Source: Streptomyces sp. NBC_00576
Lineage (GTDB): Bacteria; Actinomycetota; Actinomycetes; Streptomycetales; Streptomycetaceae
Length of the DNA stretch: 64,000 nt
Assembly: GCF_036345175.1 (NCBI RefSeq)
Contig: NZ_CP107780.1
Span: 6,696,001-6,760,000, forward strand
Direction of reading: 5' to 3'
Below are positions 34,116-42,447 of this stretch, piece after piece; position 1 is the stretch's first letter, and each line of letters begins with the position of its first letter. The position numbers and the translations under genes were made by a program. A model generated the notes under the pieces. It had not been told where the DNA came from, ran no database searches, and saw nothing but the letters and a program-made list of their open reading frames with translations.

Positions 34116-34667
34116 GTGGCCGACGACAGACTGTTGGAGGGTGCGGACGACATCGTCGTCGGCCGTGGTTACGTGGGCCGGGAGAGAGCCGCTGAGGTGG
34201 CGGTGGCGGTGCCCGAGGCGCGCACCCGCATTCTCGACTGGCTACGGAACCTGTCCGACGGCGGAGACTGGCGGAGGTTCGAACGGCTCGCGGGAGTGGC
34301 GGTGCACCTGCATCCGGACGAGCTTGCCCCGATCCTGGCGTCGGTGCTCGAGTCAGGCGTACCGGGTGTGAACGCGGAGGACCTGGTCGACATGCTCGGC
34401 GAGCTGCGGGCCCCCGAAGCGGTGGAGGCGATCAGCTCTCTCGTACAGGGGCGGACGGGCTCCGACGGGCCCCTGTACGCGCTGTGCGTCAAAGGGATCC
34501 AGTCGCTCGGGGAGATCGGCACCCCTGAGGCGAACCGGTTTTTGAGGGACGTCGCCACGAGCGAGCCGAGCGCATGGCCTGCCCCGCTGAGGTGGCATGC
34601 GGCGGAGGAACTGGGCATCGAGGACGAACTCGGGTTCGACGAGGACGAGATGCTCGGCGGGATGTAG
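34116..34667 (+). CDS. HEAT-like helical protein, possible immunity protein
   Basis: This 183-residue acidic protein is built of short helical repeats (ILDWLRNLSDGGDWRRFERL, then LAPILASVLESGVPGVN, VDMLGELRAPEAVEAISSL and CVKGIQSLGEIGTPEA), like HEAT or Armadillo repeats. Such helical repeat proteins occur among immunity proteins and adaptors. The GTG at 34116 follows AAGGAGAAGG. It stands in the immunity array between a pseudogene and a transposase scar. Function is inferred only from context. Confidence 0.65.
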   Translation: MADDRLLEGADDIVVGRGYVGRERAAEVAVAVPEARTRILDWLRNLSDGGDWRRFERLAGVAVHLHPDELAPILASVLESGVPGVNAEDLVDMLGELRAPEAVEAISSLVQGRTGSDGPLYALCVKGIQSLGEIGTPEANRFLRDVATSEPSAWPAPLRWHAAEELGIEDELGFDEDEMLGGM

Positions 34668-34732
34668 GCGGCCCGTGACGCTTGGAGGACCGGGCGGCTG
34701 GGGGTACCCCAGTCCACCGCCGAGCCGTCCAA

Positions 34733-34897
34733 CGCCGCACCGACGTCGTCCAGGTCTTCCCCAACCCGGCCGCCCTCGAACGGCTGGTCACCGCCGTGCT
34801 CAGCGAAATGCACGACGAATGGATCGCCTTCCCCCGCCGCTACCTCTCCGAAGACGGCATGACGGCCATCTACGCCGACAACCCGCGCGTCCGATAA
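34733..34897 (+). pseudogene. IS256-family transposase C-terminal remnant
   Basis: The translated stretch RRTDVVQVFPNPAALERLV...DEWIAFPRRYLSEDGM matches the C-terminal end of mutator (IS256-type) transposases, which typically end RTDVVQVFPN...DEWxxxxRRYLSE. Only about 55 residues remain and no start, inverted repeats or catalytic part are seen. It marks an old insertion between the immunity-like genes. Confidence 0.75.
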
Positions 34898-34932
34898 TGG
34901 CGTTAACGTAAGCAGGGAGATGGGTCCAAGAA

Positions 34933-35367
34933 ATGTGGCGTGAGATTGTCGAAGAGTTCACCTCGGCGGAGCCGCGCGATCCCGCAGAACCAAGTGCCGT
35001 CGACCGCATCGAAGAGGCCCTCGGGCAGTCACTCCCTGAAGACCTCCGCAGCTTCCTGCTGGAGACGGACGGATTGGTCGGAGCGTACGGCACCGACGTC
35101 GTCTGGCCTGCCGAGCGCATCCTGAGCGACAATCTCTACTTTCGGAACGACACACAGTTCGAGCAGCTTTACATGCCCTTCGGCTCGCTCATCTTCTTCG
35201 GCGACAACGGCGGGGGAGACCAGTTCGCCTTCGTGCGGAAACCGGAACGCGACGACGTGTTTGTCTGGGATCACGAAACGGACGGCCGCAACTTTGTTTC
35301 TGCCGGCCTGGGGAGCTACTTGCGCAGCGCGCTGGGGAGCGGCGGCGGGGAAGACTGGTACCGATAA
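34933..35367 (+). CDS. SMI1/KNR4 (SUKH) family immunity protein
   Basis: This 144-residue protein has the SUKH-1 pattern: AVDRIEEALGQSLPEDLRSFLLETDG, then LIFFGDNGGGDQFAF and VWDHETD. SUKH proteins are immunity proteins against secreted nuclease toxins and occur in arrays near polymorphic toxins. The ATG is preceded by GGGAGATGGG. The toxin tip of the RHS gene is nuclease-like, so this could be a direct antidote or a stored one. The gene is intact. Confidence 0.9.
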   Translation: MWREIVEEFTSAEPRDPAEPSAVDRIEEALGQSLPEDLRSFLLETDGLVGAYGTDVVWPAERILSDNLYFRNDTQFEQLYMPFGSLIFFGDNGGGDQFAFVRKPERDDVFVWDHETDGRNFVSAGLGSYLRSALGSGGGEDWYR

Positions 35368-35385
35368 TTGACGGGAGAGGCGGAC

Positions 35386-35859
35386 ATGGTGGCCGGGTGG
35401 GACTGGGACGGCGACGAAAGCCTGCTGCGTTTTGACGACCCCGCCGAGTGGGACGCGGCATACGAACGCGGCGAGGACTCACTGGGCTCCGCCGCAATCG
35501 GGCTTGCCTTCAACTGCTCTCTGGCCGAGGCCTCGCCACGCATCGTAAGAGCGATGCAGTTGCCGGACCGTCACCAGCGGGGGTTCGCGTTCACCGCGGC
35601 GGGCACCGCCGCCCGACTCAACGGCGAGTTGACACCAGAGCTGTACGCCGCGCTGCGGGCGGAGGGCCCCGGCCGCAAGAGCATCGCGGGGTTCGCCATC
35701 GACGACACCCTCGACTACGTGCCGTTCCGGCAACTGCCGCTGTGGCTCAAGTGGTGGAAGGTCGTGTCAAAGGTGCTGGACAAGCTGGAGACCTGGCGGC
35801 TGGAGTCCGTGTACGCGGCCGAGGACGCATGGAAGGGCCTGCGTAGACGTCGCTCCTGA
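35386..35859 (+). CDS. Immunity-like protein, intact copy
   Basis: This 157-residue protein is read from the ATG at 35386, which follows GGGAGAGGCGGAC; a TTG at 35368 is less likely. It shows DDPAEWDAAYERGEDSLGS, CSLAEASPRIVRAMQLPD and a C-terminal LWLKWWK helix. A broken copy lies at 33641-34082. The family is unknown to me; by position in an immunity array it is probably protective. Confidence 0.65.
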   Translation: MVAGWDWDGDESLLRFDDPAEWDAAYERGEDSLGSAAIGLAFNCSLAEASPRIVRAMQLPDRHQRGFAFTAAGTAARLNGELTPELYAALRAEGPGRKSIAGFAIDDTLDYVPFRQLPLWLKWWKVVSKVLDKLETWRLESVYAAEDAWKGLRRRRS

Positions 35860-35942
35860 GGGAGATGTGGGCATGCGGCCGGCTATAGGGGTGTTTGGCA
35901 TCCGTCTGCGTCGACCCCTTGAAGATCCAGGATCGAGACAAC

Positions 35943-36371
35943 ATGAACAGCACCTTCAAGTACCGTCTCCGCAGCCCTCTCGGCGGTCTCGCCGCCGACC
36001 TGACGGCTGAGTGCACCCCTCCTGGCGCTGGTGACGAATTCTTCCTGCTGGTTGATCGAAACGTGCGCCTCTCGCTGCCCCAAGTTGTCAACTGGCGGGA
36101 CGCGGCCTGGCTGTCCTTCGGTCTGGCGGTCCATGCGCCCGATCTGATCTCCCGGAATCCTCGCGGAATGTTCGTCCGAGTCCTTTCGTTTGAGTTCCCG
36201 CTCGCTCATTTCCGGTCGGAAGTGGCGGCCCTGGCCATGGACGGCTGGCTACGGCAAGAATTCGCCCTGCCCGATCGCGGGTTGCGGGCCGTCTTTGACG
36301 AGGAGAAGGGAAGCTATGGGTTCCGTTGGGGAGATTGTGCCGAGCCGTTCTCGGACGGTCTCCCGGAGTAG
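35943..36371 (+). CDS. Hypothetical protein of the immunity array
   Basis: This 142-residue product is predicted from ATG 35943, since the MNSTFKYRLRSP opening looks natural; the ribosome site is weak (AGGATCGAG), and an upstream start at 35895 is possible. It is a strand-rich globular protein with LVDRNVRLSLPQVVNW and WLRQEFALPDRGL. No domain is recognised. It lies just upstream of another unknown gene and is likely part of the toxin-immunity array. Confidence 0.55.
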   Translation: MNSTFKYRLRSPLGGLAADLTAECTPPGAGDEFFLLVDRNVRLSLPQVVNWRDAAWLSFGLAVHAPDLISRNPRGMFVRVLSFEFPLAHFRSEVAALAMDGWLRQEFALPDRGLRAVFDEEKGSYGFRWGDCAEPFSDGLPE

Positions 36372-36384
36372 AACCTGAGAGGAT

Positions 36385-37044
36385 ATGAGGCTGAACGGAA
36401 TGTCCGAGCAGGTCACCCCCATTTCGGAAGCAAGGCTTGCCCGCGCGGTGTTCGGTCCGCTCGGGGGTGTGGTGGAAGTCGGTGCGGTGAACTCCACGGG
36501 TACTTGGGAGCTTGCCGATGTCTCGGTGGGTGACTTTCTGGCGCGCAGACAAGGTGACGTGGAGCGACTGCTCACCGGCATCCGATCGGTCTGCGGATTC
36601 AGCGACGAGGCCATGGCGATAGTCGAGGAGCTGGGCCGGTTCCGTGACCACGAGGTGCCTGCGGCGTTCCTGCTCCTGTGGTCGGCGGGTGTCACAGGGG
36701 TTGTGCAGCCTCATGAAAAGCTTGAAGAACCGCCTGTGGTGCGACGTATGTGCCGGATGGCTGCGGACCTGCAGCTGACGCACTTCCTGCAGGCCTTGAT
36801 CACGGCCGCCGTCGCGACCGGAACGGAACCCCGGCACGGAGCGTCGGAGGTCGCTGAACTCCTCGGAATCGCAGCGGACTTGGCGGACGCGACGGGCGGC
36901 AGCGCCCCGGTGGACATCTTCAGGATGTGGCGAGTCGCCCATCTGCCGGGCATCCTCCGCCCCGAGTCGAACGCGCCGGAGAGCGGGAAAACAGCCTTTC
37001 GGAAGTACGACCAGGCACTGGAGGAACTGTTCGCTGCCGCCTGA
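36385..37044 (+). CDS. Hypothetical helical protein of the immunity array
   Basis: This 219-residue protein follows the previous gene by 13 bases. The frame from 36385 begins MRLNGMSEQV, and an ATG at 36400 is an equally good start. It is mainly helical (VERLLTGIRSVCGFSDEAMAIVEEL, then RMAADLQLTHFLQALITAAVA). No signal peptide, membrane segment or known domain is seen. Its neighbours suggest an immunity or accessory role. Confidence 0.55.
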   Translation: MRLNGMSEQVTPISEARLARAVFGPLGGVVEVGAVNSTGTWELADVSVGDFLARRQGDVERLLTGIRSVCGFSDEAMAIVEELGRFRDHEVPAAFLLLWSAGVTGVVQPHEKLEEPPVVRRMCRMAADLQLTHFLQALITAAVATGTEPRHGASEVAELLGIAADLADATGGSAPVDIFRMWRVAHLPGILRPESNAPESGKTAFRKYDQALEELFAAA

Positions 37045-37236
37045 TTCCTTCATTGGGGGCGCCCTTCGACTACGGCTTTCGGAGTGCTCCAGCAGGCTCC
37101 GACAACGGCTCCAACTTCCGTACCCAGCACCGACGTCCACCGTGCGGACCGGTCCGCTGATCGGCCTGTCAGGCCGCCGGCGGGCAGGGGCTACGCTGTG
37201 GCATGCGGAGTGGGGCCCGTCGTCGAAGGAGACTCG

Positions 37237-37785
37237 GTGCTGGGACTACTGGGCTTCTATGACGAACTTGACAACCGTCCTGGGCGGCCGAACGGATCGA
37301 TCCGCGACGCCGTCCAGCCTGTCGGCGAGCCGGACGAGGCGGACTTGGTGGCCTACCTGGATGCCGGCCACGTCCTCATCGACGTCATGGAAGCGGGCCA
37401 CGACGTCGTCACCGGGAATGCACACCGCCACTCCCTGGGCTGCTCATCACCAGTCACGGATGGCACCTGGCTCTGGCGTCTGGACTTCCCGCACTACGTG
37501 GAGACGCACCACGTCCTTCTCCCCGAGGAGTTCGTCGAGCACGTGCGAGGCCTGAACCATCAGATGCCGGCCCTCATCGCGGCGCAGTTCGCCCCCCGTT
37601 ACAACGAGACCATGCCCCTGGTCGGCTGGGCCTCTGCTGTCCCGTGGCGATCGACCGAGGCCGTGCTCGAACCCGAACCGCGCGCGGTGACAGGCAAAGC
37701 AGAGTTCGACGCAGCGATCCTGTCCCAGGCGCGAAACCGACCGCAGGGCGACTGGAGCAAGCCCCGCAAGCCGCGGAGGGTATGA
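37237..37785 (+). CDS. Hypothetical protein at the end of the immunity array
   Basis: This 182-residue protein is read from the GTG at 37237, preceded by GAAGGAGA. It has an acidic opening (GFYDELDNRPGRPNGSI), a central strand-rich domain (HVLIDVMEAGHDVVTGNAH, GTWLWRLDFPHYVETHHVLLP) and a basic tail. I do not recognise the family. It is the last rightward gene before regulator cassette 2, with 205 bases of empty sequence after it. Confidence 0.58.
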   Translation: MLGLLGFYDELDNRPGRPNGSIRDAVQPVGEPDEADLVAYLDAGHVLIDVMEAGHDVVTGNAHRHSLGCSSPVTDGTWLWRLDFPHYVETHHVLLPEEFVEHVRGLNHQMPALIAAQFAPRYNETMPLVGWASAVPWRSTEAVLEPEPRAVTGKAEFDAAILSQARNRPQGDWSKPRKPRRV

Positions 37786-37990
37786 GGCAACACCGCCTCA
37801 GCCACGGTCTACGGCTGGAATACCAGAAGACGGAACTGTGTGCTGCGCGCCTGACTGGGCCCCTGCCGGTTGGTCCAGCGGGAGAGTGAGGGAGCGTTCC
37901 TCTGCTCGCCGGCGAGTACGGGATTCACGAGGCCGTACGGCGTTCATCGCGGAGTTCGGAGACGGACGCCGCTCCTGAACGAACCTGAGG

Positions 37991-38194
37991 TCAGGTGGCC
38001 GTGTGTGAAGTGTCGGCCTTGAGTGTCTTGACGAACGCGGCGAAGGCTCGGGGCGGGAAGGTGAGTGAGCCGTGGGCCGGGTCTTTGGAGTCGCGTACCG
38101 CGACTCGGATGCGCAGGTCCGCTATCTCCACGCAGGCGTTGCCCTCCGCGCCGCCGGAGAAGGTGGACTTCTGCCAGTTCAGGGCCTGAGTCAT
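37991..38194 (-). CDS. DUF397 protein, cassette 2
   Basis: This 67-residue product is a complete DUF397 protein (NWQKSTFSGG, NACVEIA, VAVRDSKDP, FAAFVKTLK). DUF397 proteins pair with XRE-DUF5753 regulators in Streptomyces, where they may antagonise the regulator. It lies ten bases downstream of the XRE gene stop and shares its operon. It is the normal-length counterpart of the extended frame at 10008-10355. Confidence 0.9.
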   Translation of the reverse strand: MTQALNWQKSTFSGGAEGNACVEIADLRIRVAVRDSKDPAHGSLTFPPRAFAAFVKTLKADTSHTAT

Positions 38195-38204
38195 CGGATG
38201 GGCC

Positions 38205-39056
38205 TCACAGTTCCTTCGACAGGTGGTGGATGAAGTCCCTGGACGCTGTGGGGTCCAGCGTCGCCTCCTCCACCTTACGGAAAAGTGTTCGAAGCGTCCG
38301 CAGCTGGGGTTCCGCGTCAATGAACACCGTGTCAGTGGCACCTTCGCGTAGCCCGGTGTCGAGTTGGGGTACCGGACCGCCCATGTACATCATCGAGGCG
38401 CCGGCGCCGCCGAAGCCGTCCTGGTCGGTGGGGATGACGCGCACGGTCACGTGTCCCTGCTCGATCCGGTCCAGGATCTGCCGGAGTTGAGCCCGGGAGA
38501 CCTGACGGTCCGCCACACGGGTGCGCAGGGCGAACTCGTGGATGATCGCCTCGTACGGGGTGGGGCCGTCGCCCTCGATGACTGTGTGGCGCCCCATGCG
38601 GAATTCCACTCGGGGCGTCAGCTCGCTCTCGGGCAGCTCCGGGCGCATGTATCCGAAGAGGGCTCGGGCGTAGTCCGGGGTCTGGAGGAGTCCGGGTACG
38701 TAAGTGATGAGGACTTCACGCAGGTGCGTCGCGTGGTGCTCCGCCTCGGCCAAGTCCAGATTCACCGGGGGCAGGACTGCCCGGTACTCGTCCCACCAGC
38801 CTTGTGTGCGGTCGACGGCCATGGTCGACAACGCCTCGATCAATGGCTCGTCCGCGCAGCCGTAGTGGGCGGCCAGGCGGCGGATGCGGTCCTTGCTGAC
38901 GCCCGCGATGCCTGCCTCAACCTGACTCATCTGGGTCGAGGTCGAGTTGAGGAACGCTGCCACCTCGCGGGCTTTCAGTCCCGCGGCCTCGCGCAGCTTG
39001 CGCAGTTCTGTCCCCAGGCGCACTTGTCGCGCGGTGGGATGGCTCCTCGGCGGCAC
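38205..39056 (-). CDS. XRE-family helix-turn-helix regulator with DUF5753, cassette 2 (whiJ-type)
   Basis: The 283-residue protein has a helix-turn-helix (LGTELRKLREAAGLKAREVA then SQVEAGIAG) and a DUF5753 domain (YVPGLLQTPDYARAL, IHEFALRTR, VRVIPTDQDG). The GTG at 39056 follows AGGAGAAC and gives the same length as cassette 1; the open frame extends to 39077. From memory, whiJ in S. coelicolor lies in this genomic neighbourhood, so this copy may be its orthologue. It is divergent from the ATPase-like gene. Confidence 0.9.
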   Translation of the reverse strand: MPPRSHPTARQVRLGTELRKLREAAGLKAREVAAFLNSTSTQMSQVEAGIAGVSKDRIRRLAAHYGCADEPLIEALSTMAVDRTQGWWDEYRAVLPPVNLDLAEAEHHATHLREVLITYVPGLLQTPDYARALFGYMRPELPESELTPRVEFRMGRHTVIEGDGPTPYEAIIHEFALRTRVADRQVSRAQLRQILDRIEQGHVTVRVIPTDQDGFGGAGASMMYMGGPVPQLDTGLREGATDTVFIDAEPQLRTLRTLFRKVEEATLDPTASRDFIHHLSKEL

Positions 39057-39293
39057 ACGTTCTCCTGTTCTCAACACTCGTCAAATCGCGCCCCGTTCGA
39101 GTGGCAGGGTACGCCAGCGGGTTGCTGTGGAACAAATTCATGCCATACCGTCGGTGACGCGACGCATACGCTGCGGAATCACCGGAACCCCGGAAGCGCA
39201 CCGCCCCGTCCTGCCATGACGGCTGCGGCACAGCCACCGCCCGCCCCCCCCAGCGGCCGATCAACTCCCCTCCCCACCAACGGAGTCAAACCC

Positions 39294-39734
39294 ATGCCCG
39301 AAACCGAAGGAAACGCCCCCGCCGCGAACGAACCCTGGGAGTACGTCCTCCACATCCCCCACGACCTCCGCGCCGTCACCGTCTGCCGCCGTACCGTCCG
39401 CCTCATCCTCACGATGCACGGACTGATCCGCCTCACCGACGTCGCCGAACTCCTCGCGACGGAGCTGGTCAGCAACGCCGTACGCCACACCAAGGGCCCC
39501 GTCGCCCTGCGCCTGCGGATGCGGGACGGCTTCCTGCGGGTCGGGGCGTGGGACGCCGACCCCGAACCGCCCCAACCGCCGCCCTCGCCAGATGTGTTGA
39601 CGCAGCTCACGCACCTGGAGGAGGGGCGCGGCCTGGCGCTGGTCAGTTCGTGCGCCGATCTGTGGGGCTGGCAGCCGCTGAGCGGGAGCGGCGTCAGGGG
39701 CAAGTACGTGTGGGGTGACCTCGTCGCGGCCTAG
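39294..39734 (+). CDS. ATP-binding anti-sigma-factor-like regulator (HATPase), cassette 2
   Basis: This 146-residue protein has the same GHKL ATPase features as the cassette 1 copy: ELVSNAVRHTKGP, DADPEPPQPPPSP and EEGRGLALVSSCADLWGW. Only scattered substitutions separate the two. The ATG is preceded by a CGGAG stretch nine bases away. It belongs to the whiJ/abaA type of three-gene regulatory loci. The nearly unchanged sequence compared with copy 1 suggests recent duplication or strong constraint. Confidence 0.88.
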   Translation: MPETEGNAPAANEPWEYVLHIPHDLRAVTVCRRTVRLILTMHGLIRLTDVAELLATELVSNAVRHTKGPVALRLRMRDGFLRVGAWDADPEPPQPPPSPDVLTQLTHLEEGRGLALVSSCADLWGWQPLSGSGVRGKYVWGDLVAA

Positions 39735-39774
39735 CTCGTTGATCGCACCGAACAGACGATGGAAAGGAGAGCGG

Positions 39775-40677
39775 ATGGTCGGCTCGTCGCATGAGGGCCT
39801 GCATCGGATCTGCCAGAAGGACCCGGCGGGTTTCACGCGCACCCTTCAGCGTGTGCTGCACATTCCCATCCCTGAGCCGCGTGAATTCGCGGTGCTGAAC
39901 GCGGATCTGACGGAGATCGAGCCGATCGAGCGCCGCGTGGACACGTTGCTGAGAGCGGAGACGGACGAGGGCACGTACCTCTTGGTCGTCGAGTCGCAGG
40001 GCAAGCGGGACGAGGAGAAACGGGGCAGCTGGGCCTATTACCTCAGCTACTTGTACGCGAAGTACCGCTGGGAGCCGGTGCTGATCGTCCTGACCCAGAG
40101 CAGGTCCACGGCTCGGTGGGCGGCGAGGCCGATCCGTCTGGGCCTGCCCGGCTGGCACTCGCTCACCGTACGGCCGCTCGTGCTGAGCCCGGAGAACGTG
40201 CCGCTCATCGCCGACGAGGCCGAGGCCAAACGGGATGTGTTCCTCGCCGCGTTCTCCGCGATGACGCATGGTAAGGGCCCGGGTGCCGCTGCCATACTGA
40301 AACCGCTGGCGGCGGCCCTGGAGACCACCGACACCGAAGGCGCGGGGATGCTCGCGCAGTTCGTCGAGTCATGCCTGGGAGATGCCCAGGCCAAGCAGAT
40401 CTGGAAGGAACTGATGATGCCGGTCAACTACTTCTTCCGGCACGAGGTCGCCGAGAAGGTCCGGGAAGAGGGCCGAGAGGAGGGCCGAGAAGAGGGCATC
40501 GAGAAGGAACGCGCATCGATGGTCCTCCGGATCCTCGACTGGCGCGGCATCACGGTTCCGGACTCCGTGCGTGACCGAGTGGAGGCCTGTTCCGACCTGG
40601 GGCAGCTCGACATCTGGGCCCAGCGAGCGGTCAACGCGACGAACGCGGAGGACCTGTTCGCCGGCGGAACGGACTGA
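39775..40677 (+). CDS. Rpn-family (PD-(D/E)XK) putative nuclease
   Basis: This 300-residue protein is an Rpn/YhgA-like protein. It shows LLRAETDEGTYLLVVESQGKRDEEK (the D-x(n)-E-x-Q/K nuclease core), YLSYLYAKYRWEPVLIVL and a charged coiled-coil near residues 240-260 with REEGREEGREEG repeats. Rpn proteins are linked to recombination and defence and are abundant in Streptomyces. The ATG at 39775 follows GGAAAGGAGAG. It is convergent with secreted-protein pair 2. Confidence 0.85.
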   Translation: MVGSSHEGLHRICQKDPAGFTRTLQRVLHIPIPEPREFAVLNADLTEIEPIERRVDTLLRAETDEGTYLLVVESQGKRDEEKRGSWAYYLSYLYAKYRWEPVLIVLTQSRSTARWAARPIRLGLPGWHSLTVRPLVLSPENVPLIADEAEAKRDVFLAAFSAMTHGKGPGAAAILKPLAAALETTDTEGAGMLAQFVESCLGDAQAKQIWKELMMPVNYFFRHEVAEKVREEGREEGREEGIEKERASMVLRILDWRGITVPDSVRDRVEACSDLGQLDIWAQRAVNATNAEDLFAGGTD

Positions 40678-40711
40678 CTGATCCGATCCGGCCGCCGGGA
40701 CGTGATCCGCG

Positions 40712-41791
40712 TCAGCGGTTGACCGACTGGATCTCCTGGACGTTGATGTCCTGCGTCGTCTCGAACGTGCCGTTCGGGAGGTTGCCCCCGGTACCGTCGC
40801 TGCCCTGCCAGGTGATCTCCCAGGTGACGGAGGCTTTCAGCTGGTACGGGCTGCCATCGGTGGCGCGGAGGTACGTGATCCCGCACGGCGGTGGCTCGGA
40901 TGCCTTGCCCGCTGCGTACGGCGTGCCGATCGAACCGTCCTTGTTGATCGTGCAGTCGCCCGAGGCTGGGTAGGTGGTGGCGTCGGGCGTCCCCGGGGCC
41001 AGGTGGAGGGCGACCGGCTTGGCTGTCGTCTCCGCCCACAGGCCCGTGTTGGGGAGCTCGGCGCGGACCTTGACCTCCTGGAAGGTGCCCTTGTCCAGCC
41101 AGACCCAGGTGGGCAGGTTGACGGTGGACTTGGCCGTCGGCTTCAGCTCGACCTCGGTCTCGGGGACCTTGATCTTGTCGTAGGCGTACTCGGCAAGCGT
41201 CTTCGGGGTGGGCATGTTCGGGTCGTTCGGTTTCTCGCCCGCGTCGACCCAGAACATGATGCGACCGCAGTTCCACGAGTCCGGGTCGCTGGGGTCAGGA
41301 GCGACCCCACGCCAGAAGTAGCCGTCCTTGCCGAGGTTGTAGTTCTCGTAGCCCTTGGCGCTGCTGTTGGTGGGGGAGTGCAGATCGAAGTTGTCGGCCG
41401 GCTTGCCGTCCTTGTAGTGGTCGGTCCACAACCCCTTGCCCCACCACGACTCGTGGATGCCGACATCGCCGCCACTGTCCGTGTCCACGAACCTCTTGAG
41501 CTGCGCGGGGTTGAACTGGGGCTCGTACCAGCACGCCGGAGGCTTCCAGTTGGGGTCGACCGTACCGAGGCTGCCCTTCTTGCCGTTGCCGCCCCCGCCA
41601 CTCGGGTAGGTGATCTGGATGTTGGAGACGGAGGCCGACAAGTTGCCGGTGGTGTCGGCGCCACCGTGGGTGTTGCTCTGGGTGTCGTCCTTGGTGTTTC
41701 CTCCGCCGAAAGCGTGAGCTGACGTCGCGGTGAGGGCCGCTGTCACCGTCGAGACAAGAGCCGCGGTGAGGACCCTCTTGCGCCACGTCAT
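40712..41791 (-). CDS. Secreted protein of unknown function, pair 2
   Basis: This 359-residue exported protein has a signal peptide (RKRVLTAALVSTVTAALTATSAHA) and a mature part with PPACWYEP, PPPCGITYLRA and the terminal NGTFETTQDINVQEIQSVNR. It is a full-length paralogue of the product at 13642-14733. The ATG at 41791 overlaps the upstream lipoprotein stop (ATGA). Four or more conserved cysteines could form disulfides. The pair may form a surface complex of unknown function. Confidence 0.78.
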   Translation of the reverse strand: MTWRKRVLTAALVSTVTAALTATSAHAFGGGNTKDDTQSNTHGGADTTGNLSASVSNIQITYPSGGGGNGKKGSLGTVDPNWKPPACWYEPQFNPAQLKRFVDTDSGGDVGIHESWWGKGLWTDHYKDGKPADNFDLHSPTNSSAKGYENYNLGKDGYFWRGVAPDPSDPDSWNCGRIMFWVDAGEKPNDPNMPTPKTLAEYAYDKIKVPETEVELKPTAKSTVNLPTWVWLDKGTFQEVKVRAELPNTGLWAETTAKPVALHLAPGTPDATTYPASGDCTINKDGSIGTPYAAGKASEPPPCGITYLRATDGSPYQLKASVTWEITWQGSDGTGGNLPNGTFETTQDINVQEIQSVNR

Positions 41792-42447
41792 CAGGAGCAA
41801 CCGCCCCTCTTTGACGTGGTGGAAACGGACTGCCACACGCCTTGCGGGCTCTTCTGCATCGTGACGGTATAGAACACCTCGGGGTCGGTGCCCGCGGGGT
41901 TGCTCTCGGTCTTGCCCGTCTCGCGGTTCTTCGTAGCTGCCTTGCTCTCGTCCGTGCAGTAGCTGAGCTGTGCCTTCGTGTTCTCGGCGAAGAGCGCGAC
42001 CTTGGGGTCGAACACCGGGAGTGCACCTATGACATCGAGGTTCTTGTCCGTGTACGACTTGATCCATTCGCGGTCCTGGGAGAGACCCGCCCTGGTGTCG
42101 TAGAAGGCGAGGGCCTCGCTGTCAGGGTTGTTGGCGATGATCGCCGAGTACCCCGCCCGAAGCTGTTCCTTGCCGTCGTTGAGAACGGCCTGTTCGACGG
42201 CGTCGCTGCTTGTCCAGTTCGCGAAGGTCAGCTGAAAACTGCTGGGGATGCTGATCTCCGGGCGCTGGACGCCAGACGCCGCCGAAGCCGAAGCCGAGAC
42301 ATGAGCCGAAGGACTACTCGCCCCCGAATCCGCCCCCTTGATGTCGTCCGGCGACGAATCATCGCCACCTCCGCCGCAGCCGGTGAGCAGGAGGGCCGCT
42401 GTCGCGGTGAGCGTGACGACGGTGACGGGCAGGGCGCGGCGGGCCAC
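41791..42447 (-). CDS. Lipoprotein of unknown function, pair 2
   Basis: This 218-residue protein has a lipoprotein signal with lipobox LLTGC after a hydrophobic core, then an Asp/Ser-rich linker and one domain with a C-terminal GGCS end. The GTG follows GGGGGAG. It is paralogous to the product at 14724-15395 in length, linker and position. The downstream secreted-protein gene overlaps its stop. Anchoring to the outer face of the membrane is expected. Confidence 0.78.
   Translation of the reverse strand: MARRALPVTVVTLTATAALLLTGCGGGGDDSSPDDIKGADSGASSPSAHVSASASAASGVQRPEISIPSSFQLTFANWTSSDAVEQAVLNDGKEQLRAGYSAIIANNPDSEALAFYDTRAGLSQDREWIKSYTDKNLDVIGALPVFDPKVALFAENTKAQLSYCTDESKAATKNRETGKTESNPAGTDPEVFYTVTMQKSPQGVWQSVSTTSKRGGCS

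Noticed and set aside
37786..37990. Remnant of a further immunity-like gene
   Set aside because: The short frame ending near 37979 has no convincing similarity to the neighbours and no start.
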